From Anagrus nilaparvatae (lineage: Eukaryota > Arthropoda > Insecta > Hymenoptera > Mymaridae), in NCBI GenBank assembly GCA_022575985.1, contig JAKSXM010000137.1, positions 16,572,001 to 16,636,000 of the forward strand: a stretch of DNA of 64,000 bases. The letters are read 5' to 3'. Both the position numbers and the translations under genes were made by a program. This document shows, piece after piece, positions 12,601 through 24,289 of this stretch. Position 1 is the stretch's first letter; each line of letters begins with the position of its first letter. The notes below the pieces were generated by a model. That model did no database searches. It was not told the DNA's origin and was given only the letters and a program-made list of their open reading frames with translations.

Positions 12601-15600
12601 TTTTTTCCCAATATTTTATGGTGGTAAACTCCCTTTTTTATCAAATATGTCTTTTAAGTTCTTAAAAACTAATTTTAAGCTCAAAAAACTGATTTTAAAA
12701 ATTTTTCATTTTCTGAATTTTCTGATTTTCTCACTTTTTCTTAAAAAAAAAATGAAAATTAAGGCTTGTTTTTTAGATCTCCCGGCAAATTTTACCTTCC
12801 TTCTGGGTAAAAATTTTTGAGGCCTCTGTGACTCTGTATAAAATAGAAAAAGAAGATAAGCTGCATAAATCAAACATAATTAAATTTTACTATTTTTTAT
12901 TCTATTTATATTTTTAAAATTTGCCAATGATTTCTATATCGCAAGGGCCTTTCTCTATAGATAATCAAAATTTATGGGTAAAATGAAAAAATATATTAGC
13001 TTTATATATTATACTTTCATGTTTTAGACCATATTAAACATTATGAGCAGTGTTATTTTAAAAACATAAGCAAAAAAAAATTGTTTAACAATAACCCAGT
13101 ATAAACCATCAAAAACTAACCAATTAATTATAAATCATCTCAAAGTTCGTTAATGCAATCAAAATATCCATAAAAAGATATCTTATGAATCATAAAAAAG
13201 TAAAATAATTTTTAAAAATTTGCCACAATTTAGGTTATTAAAATTCTTTTATGCATTTAATGCTTATAAAAAAGAATGCATTTTTATATATTAAAAAAAA
13301 AACAAATATATTTATTACGCATTATAAAATTAAAAAAGTTAAAAATTAAATCTCGTAAAAAAAAATATTTTATGGCTAATTTGTATAAAATTTTTTATTA
13401 TATACATTTTTTTTTACAGTAAATTTAAATTTATAATCATAATTACTAAAATAAAAAATCAAGTATAAAAAAATATTCAGTAAAGAACCGTTTTTCTTAA
13501 GAGACGATAAAAAAATTTACTTATTTAAGTGATTGCATATATAAAATGTCAAGTATATCACAAAAAACAAAAATAAAAGGAATACTGTACAATACAATCA
13601 ATTTTATTATACACCACAGCTGCAACAGATTAAATATGAGCTTTTTTTTATTTCGACAAGTTAAAACTTACTCATAATTCATAAAGATTGTAAATGTACT
13701 TCATTGTATATGTATAAAATTACCTAAATCTGTGTCAATTATACCCACAGGGAGATATGGTTCAGTTTAAAAGTACGGTATAAAATTAAAAGGATGTACT
13801 TGATAATAATAATTTTTTTTAAAGATTTTCTGAAAGTCTAATTTCTGGATCTTTTTATATACATAAGTAATTCGCATGGACCGTAAATAATAACCTACAG
13901 AAATAAAAAAACTTTTGACGATGTTAATTGCACATTCAAGAAGAGTACCAAAAACACTGATTTTTTTTTATCCATTACCTTCTTTTATTTTACGTAAGTT
14001 TTAATGCAGCAGTAGTATGTTTGTAAAAAAAATTAGGTTAAAAATTTTTTTTTTATGAAACGTGATATATATTTTCAACGTATGTATAGCCCAGATTTAT
14101 CACTCTTGATTGTTTTGTAAACGTTTATAAAATTATGAATAACTGCTATGTACTTAAATTTATTAAATTACGCACACATCGAAAGAAAGTATTTATTATT
14201 GTTAAAAAAAATTTTTAAATAATATATTACAACAGTAGTGTAATTTTGCATTATTAGTAATGCAGGTGAAATGTAAAACAAGTTGTATAGTTCACATAAC
14301 ATACATAAAAAGGTTAAAAATCAAGCTAAATTTGGTTTTTTTTTTGTGTATGCATTTATTATATTAAGAAATTCTTAAATAATAAAAAGGTACATACATA
14401 ATTATTAATCATTAAAATAATCAAATTACAAAAATTACATAAATAATATTCAATGAAAAGAAATTTTTACGTTATATGCTGAAAATTGCATGTATCTAAA
14501 GATATCAAATTGATATCTTTATGTAGGTTATTTTATACGAAATATTAAGTGCTGTTATTATTTTAATTTTTTGGCTCTACTGTATAATTAGTCGGTACAG
14601 AGTTCAGAGTTGATTTCACTTTTTGATCATGCAATCGAATATTTAAATGTGCCCTTATTTTTTTAAATAATTTTTGGTTTTTTAGCCGAAAAATTATATT
14701 CCTGTGGGCTATCCATTGAAATTAAGAAGAAAGAAATTAATACAAAAAATATTTTAACATATATTGGCCAAAAAAATCCAATTTTCTACTCTAGGGAGAC
14801 GTTTTTTGCCATTATAAGCAAAACTATACTTTAAATCACAGGGCAAAATATACATAGAGCTGCAAACAAAGCCAAAACCAATATTTTGCCACTTGTTTAA
14901 AAAAAGCTATTTTTTAAACAAGGGACAAAATTTTTGTTTGTCAATTTAAGAGTTTCTCCAATTTTCGACGAGCGTTGCCTTGATTTTCGTAATCAGCAAC
15001 CCAAAAAATCTATACCTTTTCTGTATCTATTTAATAAACAACATCAAATTCAACCTGTAATCATTGATTTTTTCTAAAAATATAATCCTCCACAATGAAT
15101 TGAAAATATATATTAATAACTAATTTAATTTAATTTTAATTAAGATATTACATTCTAAAATAAAATAAAACATTTCTTGCCATTGTATTTACATCAAGAA
15201 AAATAGTTATAATTACATAATAAATTTCATACACTCACACATACACAACCACAAATAAATAAATATAATAAACTCTTTATTACATTAATAAATACACAAG
15301 AAAAGAAAAATCTTCAAGAATGACTTGTTATTTTCATTGATAAAAATATTTATAATGCGTATAATTCTTGATATATATAAGAATTATTATCATCATGACC
15401 CGCAGATAAATATACATATATATATATATTTTTTTTTTCTAACATTAATAACCTTACATATATGAACCAAAACATTAATTGACCGCAAGCATTTTTGATT
15501 TCTCGTGTCATGGATTTTAAAGTTTTTATTATATCGTAAGAGAATTATATACCCTAAGGAGTTTTTTTAATTTTTTAAATGAAGATTTCATCTTGCAAAA

Positions 15601-16025
15601 TGATTTTTTCTTTTCTTTTGTATTATTTTATTTGATGTATATTTCATTTCTACAAATGAAATAATATAAAAAGTTATTATTTTCTTTCTCTTTATTAAAT
15701 ATGTATATTAAAACTCTCTCGAACAATTTATAACTTTTAATTTATATGTCTTTATAATATTATGCGAATTGGAAATTGAACATTTTTATGTGCTGTATGT
15801 TTTGATAAGATTATTGCTCATTTTTTGAATTTTGAGGTTTATATGTATACTGGACTGTCGATTTAGAATTTTTGTTTGCATTTTTGTTGGGTTAAAAAAT
15901 GAATTTTTATAAAAAATAAAAGATCCAGGTAAGTAGCATAAGCAATTATACAGCCATGTAGAACCAACACTAGAAGAGTTTTTTTTACTTGTTCAAGCAA
16001 AAAAGTACCTTTAAAGTTTTCGAAA
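9694..16025. other. AT-rich noncoding DNA
   Basis: More than 6 kb with long A and T homopolymers (for example near 10,500, 11,180-11,225) and no credible gene. Overlapping frames at 10,784-11,007 are poly-K/F low complexity. A patch at 12,330-12,560 has two overlapping minus-strand frames of about 70 codons and an inverted 'gggtac...gtaccc' pair, but no recognisable protein. Near 14,940-15,020 there is a decayed family B piece ('tcgtaatcagcaacccaaaaa'). Confidence 0.5.
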
Positions 16026-16028
16026 TTT

Positions 16029-16475
16029 TACTGAAGTAAAATCACGGTTTAGGGTGTTGAGTTACTCACCGTCACCAGATTTGGGTTGCTAATCACATAT
16101 ATCGGGGGACCTTACTATAAAAAATTGTCGCTTCAACCTTAAATTTACAAAAACTATCCCTAAAATGGGGTATTTTTTATATATTTGTGCTTTGTGTGCC
16201 CAGATTTAGCCCACTATAGATTTTTTGGGTCGCTGGTCACAAGTTTTAGGGCCCTGTGAAAGAGAACTTGGTGCTTTACCCTTCAATTTGCAAAAATGGT
16301 CCGAAAAGTGATAAATTTCATGTATTCCAACTTAGAGGTTCCATTTTACGGTAGTTAATGCAGGACCTTTTTTATGTGGGACCCGAAAATTGTGATCAGT
16401 GACCCAAAAAACCTATAATGGGCCAAATCTGGTGACGGTCAACTAAACACTTCCCTCTGCACTTTCCCTGGAGTA
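16029..16475. mobile_element. Short family B derivative (447 bp)
   Basis: Left end TACTGAAGTAAAATCAC, right end CTTTCCCTGGAGTA: a diverged version of the TACTCCAGTCA terminus. The arms are complementary ('gtcaccagatttggg' on the left, 'ccaaatctggtgacgg' on the right). The interior holds 'tttttgggtcgctggtcac' and 'tgatcagtgacccaaaaaa'. Flanks are TTT and TTC, compatible with a 3-bp duplication that has mutated. No coding frame. Confidence 0.7.
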
Positions 16476-18980
16476 TTCTATTATTTTGATAAAAGCTTAC
16501 ATTTTGGCTTCAAAGAGAAAAATAAAACTTTTTTCCTTGAAAGCCAGAGTAGCAGTAAATTTTGTTTTTTTAAAAAGCTCTGTAATTTACAAAATAAAAA
16601 TTCCATGTATGTAAATTTACACGACTTTAATTAAAAAATATGACATTAAAAAAAACCAGATAATAACTAAAAAAGCCAAAATTAAAACTTGAAAAAATGT
16701 CATTAATTATTCATTGAATTAAATACCTTTTTATAACATCTTTATCATTTAAATAATAAATCCTTAAAGTACATACACACAGTCCAGATAAAAAATCATA
16801 ATTAAAAAATTTAATCTTATAACATTTCCTTCCTATAATACCAAAGAGAAAGTAGCATACCTCCCAAAAAAAAAAAAAAAAAATTTATTAATTTTATCAA
16901 AATTTGATTAAGATAAGAAAATTTTTAAATGTTCATAAACGAATTATCAGAGAGTAGATACTTAATTAATAAATAAAAGGTACATAATAAAAAAAAAGTA
17001 AATGATGCCTTAAGGGTATTTTATAATATCTTCTTTTGAAAGAAATATCCGGAGTTATTACGATGAATGAATTGAAAAAAAATAGTGTACTACATATAAA
17101 GTTATCAAAAAAAAAATCAAGTATAAAAAGAAAATGATATATATTTGTGTGGGTGTTTGTGTTGACCGCCCATGTCGATTACTATATAATAAAAGCCTGA
17201 AGTAACAATTTAATTAAAAAAAAAAAAAAAATCTTTTTATTACTATATATAGTTATTTCTCTTATACACACTATATATAACACCACCCACGATAAAATTG
17301 TAATGAAATTAAAAATATATATAAGACAAAGAAGACATCATAATCATGTTTTCTGTGTAGCATATTATAATAAAAAAAAGTTAATTTATTAAAAAGAGAT
17401 TTTATACACAGCCAGCAGGGTTAAAAAATGAAAAAATACAGTAGTCACAGAAATATATAGAGTGAAATGTTATTATTTTTTTTTGTTTAAAAAGAAATTA
17501 AGATATATTAAAAAATAAAGAAAGTGTGTATTATAAAACTTGATATTCCAATTAAGAAATTCGTCATCGTGTATATAAAAATTCATGACTTCATTAAGAT
17601 TATCTTTTAATATACCATAATATTATTATTATTATCATTATTTTATTTTAATTATTATTACTATGTGTGTTCGTTAGATATTATACCGACGAAAGAAGAG
17701 AAAAAAACTCATTTGCATTTTCACAGTTTTGTCCTCTTTTTGTTTATATTAACTCGTAATTTTTTTTTATGCTATATGGGTTAACAAGAGAAAATTAAAA
17801 ATTATGAAATTAAGTTGTTATTATATATATATTTTAATAGTTTGTTTTTGCTGGTTCTGATGTGCACATAAAAAAATTGTGTTATTTTTTTCTATTTTTA
17901 TATTTACGGTAAAATACTTTTTAAAAAAATTTATAATTTACATGTATACCCTAGAGGTAATATAATAATATTTTTTATTATGTATAAAAACTAAATGACA
18001 AAGTTGTTACGGTTCTCATGGTTTGATAATGTTGAAATATAGACATCATCTCATGTTTAAAAAAAAAAGACTATTCCCTTTTTTGTAAATTTAACTTTTT
18101 TTTAAATACACAGTTATATGGATATAAACGTGTTTTTTTTTTTTTAAATTAATTAAATTTTTTTTTTAAGTATACTAAAGCTACCTTATTTGGATTCAAT
18201 CAGAAAAAAAATTGCACTAATTTTTTATGTTTTTATATGTGTATTATATATATGACTGTGTTGTGTTGCTTATCTTCATTATGTGAAATTGAGGGTATTT
18301 AAAAAAAAGTTAAATTAAAAGATTATAAATTTTTTATTTATTTTGAACCTTAATTTAATAGTTTATAGCATCAGGTATTTACTGTAATTATAAAATTTAG
18401 GTTATTTAAAAAACAGATTCAAAAAGATTTTTTTACAATTCAATTTATTGGTTAATTTTTTCATTATTACAAAATGATTTTTAGTGCACTAACATAAGGT
18501 TTTTTCTGAGAATAAGTTTTAAATTAATTACATTATTTTTTAAGGGTAGTTGCTATGATATTTTCACGGAAATAAATTTATGTTGATACTTGTTAATTAA
18601 AAATATGACCCCCCAAATAAAAGCTGAAAGCTTTTTTTTAAACATTTTTAGCTTACTTAGCGTAATTTTTTCTATAATTGTAAATTCACTTTTCAAGCTA
18701 CTGAATAAGTAAAACTAAAATTTAAACCATTTCTGTCATACCCGGAACATTAGTATAGTGAATTCGCTGCTATCTAAATATCTTATTTTCTCACAAGTGA
18801 AATGATTTCTTGAGAATATATAAAGACTTCATAAAATACTAAAATCTATAACTAAATTTAAATAGTAAAAACATGTTTATCTAAACAAATTTTTTGTTAT
18901 TTTTATTAATATATTAAATCTTATCGTGAATATTGAATTAATATTTAAGAGTTCTAAATTCTCTATTTCAATATTAGTCT
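16476..18980. other. AT-rich noncoding DNA
   Basis: Homopolymers, (TTA)n-like tracts near 17,620-17,665 and many TA-rich patches. I found no open frame with coding character, no RNA and no repeat with definable ends. Confidence 0.5.
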
Positions 18981-19302
18981 AGGCGCCAGCCATACTAATC
19001 ACGCCCAAAAATTAAAAAATTAAATTTCTTCTTCCGAGGATAAAAATAGGTGGTATTTATGTTTTTCGACCCGCTGAACACGAATCCGGGGTTCGTTTTG
19101 CGAATTTCGGGGTCAATTTTTTGTTATCAAGAAATTATTGCAATATTGGCCAATAATTTGTTAATAACAAAAAATTGAACACGAAATTCTTAAAACGGAC
19201 CCCGGATTTGTGTTCAGCGGGTCAAAAAACATAAATACCGCCGATTTTTATCCTCAAAAAAAGAAATTTAATATTTGTGTGTGATTAGTATGGCTGGCGC
19301 CT
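18981..19302. mobile_element. Palindromic MITE-like element (322 bp, AGGCGCCAGCC ends)
   Basis: The termini AGGCGCCAGCCATACTAATC and its exact reverse complement delimit the element. Beyond the terminal repeats the arms stay complementary nearly to the centre: 'gacccgctgaacacgaatcc' on the left, 'ggatttgtgttcagcgggtc' on the right. No target duplication is obvious. The arm text 'gtgttcagcgggtcaaaaaac' is close to family B 'gtgttcagcgacccaaaaaac', although the ends are unrelated. A decayed partial copy is at 41,883. No coding capacity. Confidence 0.8.
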
Positions 19303-20350
19303 GTATTATATCTGTGTATTCTTAACCTTTTGGATTAAATTCTTGTTCAGTATAGAACGGAGTATAAAAAAATTTATTATAAATAGAAGCTAGATACCAT
19401 TTCTCTTGGGAGAAATTAAACAATCAAAATAAAAAGATGTTTAGCTGAATGGTTATTATTAATCATTTTATAAAGACTATTGCCGAATAAGAATAGTGAT
19501 TTGGATCCCACAACTAAACCTAGCCTAAATTGTAGCATTCGGAAAGTTGTCAAAACTGAATCCAGTTAATTTTAGGCCTATAGGACTCAATAGACCAACA
19601 AAAATCTAAGGAAACCCTAAAAAGACAGTTTTCTAGGCTTAATTTAACATCTTTGACTGATCTTTGACCCTTAGAAATTTTATTAGAAAACTTTAAAATA
19701 TGAATTTAATTTAAAAAAAAAAAAAAAAGAAACTGAACCTTCTGTGTCTCTGTACCTTTTCAATCTTAGCATTGTAAAAAATAATGTTACTATAGTAATA
19801 TAGTCATAATTGTAAATAAAATACACCATATTTTATTTACGTATAAACACATGATATTTACACAATAAAGATTAATTAATTCCGTTTGAATGGTCCAAAT
19901 AATTTCATTGAAATATCAAACATTATTTACACCCACCCACACAAATAAGAATAATCTTTTTCAGTTTACCCTCATCAATTTTATAAAGCGAAAAAAATCA
20001 AATTTTTTTTTTTATTTTTTAAATAATAAAAAACTTTAATAATAATAATGACACCGAAGAAAATAATAAAAAAAAAAAAATAAAGATGACTAAAGCTTAT
20101 GTGTGTATAAATAAATAATAAAGAAAATGTTTGCTAAATCCAATGGCTAAAAAAAAAAAAGATATATGTAATCGGGTTTATTGAAGCAGAAATAAAAATG
20201 CGCATCAGGATCATCAGAAGTAGTAGTACAATTATCAAACAGTTCTTTTTTTTTTTCTTTTATGAAATAACTTTTCTTATTTCTTTTCTTATTGCACCTC
20301 CGGTTTTTGATCTCAATCTTCTTATAATATACTACTATTCATTTTATATA
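19303..20350. other. AT-rich noncoding DNA
   Basis: No gene or repeat with definable ends is visible. Confidence 0.45.
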
Positions 20351-20353
20351 CAG

Positions 20354-20424
20354 CGCAAGTTTGAACACGCAAAGCGTTATATTCTTTTGTGTCTGATCTC
20401 TCCGCATCTTCATACTACGTCCAG
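20354..20424 (+). CDS. Candidate exon of an unidentified gene
   Basis: A 71-bp island with more GC than its surroundings lies between an acceptor-like 'ttcattttatatacag' and a good donor 'CCAG|gtaaaa'. One frame is open throughout (begins RKFEHAKRYILLCLISP) and would leave the exon in phase 2. It could equally be an untranslated exon or a chance match. I do not recognise the peptide and cannot link it to another exon. Confidence 0.2.
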
Positions 20425-21197
20425 GTAAAATAAGACCACGCGACCTTATGTAACAAAAAAAGGAATATTTTTTATTAATACTGTTTTTTTTTTTATATAA
20501 ATATGTTTATTATTATAAAAAAGGTACCTTAAGTAATAATATCAGGCTAAAAAAATTTATATGAAAGAATTTTTACCACCATGATTGGATTTTTAAATTC
20601 AAAAGTTCTTTTTTTTATGCAAAGTATTTTCTCTTCTTGAATAATCATTTGCCTATTCGTTATTATAATATTTGAAAAAAAAGGAACAACAATTCATTCA
20701 AAAAAAAGGTTATAGGTAAAAGCCGACATCAAATAATGTATTTAAAGTTTTTTATTGTAATATTACGTTTGAGTTCAAGTTGTGAATTTATTATTTTTTT
20801 TTTCTAATTTATTGGTAAAAAAAATGAGAAAAGTTAGGGATGGATTTTATTTGTGTAATAATAGAATCATAGATTATTTTATTGTATTGATTTTTCTTTT
20901 TTTTAGGTATTATTACTTAACTTATTATTATTTAGCGTGGGAGAAAAATTCTATTTGATGTTGGTGGTTTTTTTTTGCAGGTGATGAGACTGAATAGATT
21001 TTTTATTGCTAAATAATTTTGCTGTCCTTAAAGAAATATTATAAATTATGCAATTTTATTGTTTGAAGGCTGGATTTTTTTCACAATTTTTTTTAATTTT
21101 TCCTTATAATTTTAATTATCCTTTTTTGTTGTGAATAAATCTTGGCTCAATAAATTTTAAAATCAAAATTTTGCATTTAGTGCCTTTTTGAAAATCA

Positions 21198-21484
21198 ACG
21201 GCGGACCCAGATAGTTTTTCAGGAGGGGGCGATTCAGAAATTATAAAGAAATTTTATTAAAAAACTTGTACATTTTTGGTCTCAGGAGGGGGAAATTTTT
21301 TACTAAGTCTCAAAAAAATTTTGATAAATTTTTTACTAAAAAAAATTTTTTTGATAAATTTTTGGATCTAGAAACTTTCTCAGAAAGGGGCAATTCAGTA
21401 AAAATTTGCAAGTTTTAAAAAATTTTATTTAAACTTTTGGTTTTAGGAGGGGTCAGTCCCCCCTTCGCTCCACGCTGGATCCGA
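21198..21484. repeat. Degenerate inverted-repeat element with GGCGGACCCAG / CTGGATCCG ends
   Basis: The left end 'cggcggacccag' and right end 'ctggatccgag' are imperfect inverted repeats. Between them are G-rich words in one orientation ('aggagggggcgattcag', 'aggagggggaaa', 'gaaaggggcaattcag', 'aggaggggtcag') separated by A/T runs, so the inside looks like three or four decayed direct repeats of about 70-100 bp. No coding frame. Class unresolved. Confidence 0.45.
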
Positions 21485-21797
21485 GTCTATCCAGAAAATC
21501 AAAAAATGATCCAAATCGCACGTAACCTTCCAATCCAAGGCTAATCCGAAGATGGTAATCTGCTATTTGGGTCTTTCTTATTTTACGGAGGGTCGTTTAC
21601 GATTTTTCTTCATCATTTACGAAAAAAATATGTGCTTTTTGATCGCTGACAAGAAAAACGTATTTTTCACCACTGAACAGAAAATAACTTATAGCTGGTT
21701 TGTGTAAAAACAATCAAAATGCATGGAACATTACTCACAGCTGAGGGCTAGGTATAATGCATAAATTTTACGCAACATTACAATACAATTTGCTATT

Positions 21798-22120
21798 AAC
21801 ATGGAACATGTTCATTGGATAGGGTATTTGAAAAAGTTTGGCCTGACAGGGGGGTAAAAAATGGACGTTTTTAGGGGGGGGGGTGAAATGGACTTAGAAT
21901 ATTTTCGATTTAGGGACTTAGAATAATTTGAAGTGGGAGTCAGGCCCTGATACAACAACAACTTAAAATACTTTAAGTTTATGGACTTAGGATATCATAT
22001 ATTTCAGGATTTATTGTAATTTCAGTTTTTGGATTTCTTACTATTATGAGTAAACATGTTCCATGCTCGTTGGTTGTGTAGTTACATAAACCGGCTATAA
22101 ATTTTTTTTCTAGCTTTGCT
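21798..22120 (+). repeat. Family A2 copy
   Basis: Starts 'taacatggaacatgttcattggatagggtatttg' and ends with 'gagtaaacatgttccatgctcgttggttgtgtagtt' and the 'ccggctataaat' arm. The same two ends recur at 47,725-48,065 and at 59,898-60,880. The inside holds G-runs and two or three units of the 'ggacttagaata' minisatellite. No coding capacity. Confidence 0.7.
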
Positions 22121-22243
22121 ATATCCCTAAATTGAGAATATTCTAAGTCTCTAAACCCAGATTATTCTAAGTCCCTAACCTAAATTGTTCTCAGTCCCTA
22201 AATTGAAATTATTCTAAGTCCCTAAACCCAGATTATTCTAGAA

Positions 22244-22818
22244 CGCGTTAGTTATCCTAGAGAAGGTACGGTTTCTGAGAGTAGTGGGGGAACAAGCTCT
22301 CTGCACTCTCTCATTGTAAATGTATATAATATAAAGTGCTTGCACCTTTTTTGAATCTGAGTCAATTATTTATTTAAACTTAAATTTTAATTTTTAATGC
22401 TTATTTATTAAATATTTTGATATCAATTATTTATTTTATAATGTTTTAAAATTTTAATTTTTGAACACAATTTTCTAGCGCTAAGGGCATAAGGGGGGCC
22501 GAAGGCCCCGTGCGCTAATTATTATGTTTTAAACCCATTTTTTTTGTATAAAAGCACCCCTAGGATTTAGGTTAGGTTAGGCTATTGGGGGGGGGGGGGC
22601 GAGTTTCACCTATTGGGGTGATTCAAATATATTTTTTTTGTAATTATTTTTTTTAATTATTAAAATTAATTTTTTTTTTCATCTTTTTATTATTTTATTT
22701 TATATTTTATAATTCAAACCATAATATTATACTATATACAATAGGAAGCACCTCCGAAAACGCTCGAATTCAGCCAACTCCTCACGGAAATTCGTACCTT
22801 CTATAGGATAACTAACGC
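22244..22818. mobile_element. Element C, about 575 bp, inserted in the A minisatellite
   Basis: The left end CGCGTTAGTTATCCTAG (then 'agaaggtacgg') is matched in inverted form by the right end 'cgtaccttctataggataactaacgcg'. Minisatellite text flanks both sides. Internal landmarks are a GC hairpin GGGGCC-GAA-GGCCCC (22,495-22,509), three TTAGG units (22,567-22,581) and a G13 run just after. The target duplication is unclear because the host sequence is itself repetitive. No coding frame. Confidence 0.65.
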
Positions 22819-22899
22819 GCTGTGATTATTCTAAGTACCAAAATTGAAATTATTCTAAGTTCTATTATTCTATATACCATGTTAATATTAAACGACCCC

Positions 22900-24185
22900 T
22901 GGCCAATAAAAGGGGATACCCCAAATCGAAGTTTACCTTTCTCGGCTTCACCTCGGATGGTATTTTACGTGCGATTTGGGCAAACTTTTTTGGATACGAG
23001 ATTGTAATTTACTATAAAAGCAATCGAGCCAAAATTAAAAAATAAATTTTTATAATTAATATGATTAGGATTCTAATAAAACCAAAGCCTTTAAAAATTA
23101 ATACTTTTTTGCTTCATATTTTCATTATTAGCTCATATTACATATATTTTATTTAATTTAAAAAAATTTAAATTCACTAAAAAATTTTTACAGATATTAA
23201 ATTAAATAAAAAAAATAAAAAAAAAAATTTATTCCATCGTGTTGGTAGGTACGTTAAAAACTAATAATTTGCAAAAATAAATTGAATTTATACACATATA
23301 ATGAAGCAAATAAAGTCATGTGACAAAAAAGTAATCAAATTTAATTATAATACATTATAACGAAACCCAATAATTTTCAAAAGCTAAAATTTAAGATCTC
23401 AAATTTTTAAAAGCAATTTTATCTGTATTATAGGTACCGCAACAGTTGTAATATATTAACATTATAAAAATATATTGCGTTGACGTATATAATTCAGAAA
23501 AAGAACTATATAATTATGACATCAAGTAAATGACTTGTTTTCGTTCAACATTTTGGTTGCAACTGTAACATCCCAAAAGTATATTAAAAAAAAAAAACGA
23601 CAAATTATTTGAAACAAAATTACGGAAGCTTTCACGTGTACATAATTCGTCACAGTTCTCCATTTACAAAAACTATTTTTTTTAATATCCTCGTGAGCAT
23701 AATTAAGTTCATCAAATGAATTTTGCATTATATATTATTTTTTTATCAAAAAAAAAGTTAACCTACACACACATGTGAACATTTTGCAAAAAAAAAAAGA
23801 ATCTTTTTTCTTTATGTGCCTGCGGCATCAAAGAAACAAAACAGAAATTAAGCAATTACAAGCCATTACAAAAGATAATTCAAGTGACTTAAAACAGACT
23901 AACGCGTGTCTTAAAAAAATTTTAATGTATTAAAACGAAAAGAATGAAGAAAAAATTAAGACATAAAAAGAAACACAACAGGTAATTTATAATAAAGAAA
24001 GTCACAACTTCGTAATTGTTTCAACTAAAAAATAAAAATGTATTATAACAATAAAAATTTTTTGATTTATATTTTTAACAAAAAGTATTTTTATGTGTAT
24101 TACATTACAAGGTAAAAAAAATGATTATAAGTATTATTAATTAAAAACGTCCTGTTGTGTCTTATTTTTTAAAAAAAAACTTACT
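22900..24185. other. AT-rich noncoding DNA
   Basis: A minus-strand open frame at 23,522-23,728 (begins MQNSFDELNYAHEDIKKNS) has a somewhat protein-like start but becomes hydrophobic low complexity. I do not recognise it and treat it as unproven. Nothing else is supported. Confidence 0.4.
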
Positions 24186-24189
24186 TTAC

Positions 24190-24285
24190 CTGTCTAACGA
24201 GTCTTTTAGAGATATAATTCGGTAGCACTCTAATCCCGCTTGACAATTTTTCTTCTCGTGTGCGGTTAATATTATAAACAGGTAT
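24190..24285 (-). CDS. Candidate internal exon of an unidentified minus-strand gene
   Basis: On the minus strand a pyrimidine-rich acceptor 'tctatttttag' precedes 96 bp of distinctly higher GC that ends in the strong donor 'GACAG|gtaaagtaag'. The 96 bp are open in one frame as exactly 32 codons (contains NRTREEKLSSGIRVLPNYIS), balanced in charge and unlike the poly-K/N/F frames typical of this DNA. A second frame is also open, so the reading frame is not settled. I cannot name the protein, and no partner exon is certain. It might be a first or untranslated exon. Confidence 0.33.
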
Positions 24286-24289
24286 CTAA

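Larger units (their letters stand above)
21660..22890. repeat. Nested repeat cluster: A1 copy interrupted by A2 and by element C
   Basis: The outer A1 copy begins near 21,660 ('aacttatagctggtttgtgt', then 'ggctaggtataat', matching 1470-1550). It is interrupted by an A2 copy (about 21,798-22,120) and resumes at 22,125 with 'ccctaaattgagaatattctaag', the minisatellite also seen at 1550. It is interrupted again by element C (22,244-22,818) and resumes at 22,825 with 'gattattctaagtacc', fading by about 22,890. The frame at 22,822-23,007 crosses this boundary and is not a gene. Confidence 0.65.

Noticed and set aside
22567..22581. TTAGG x3 as a telomere.
   Set aside because: Only three units and inside a transposable element, so it is not a chromosome end; kept only as a finding about element C.
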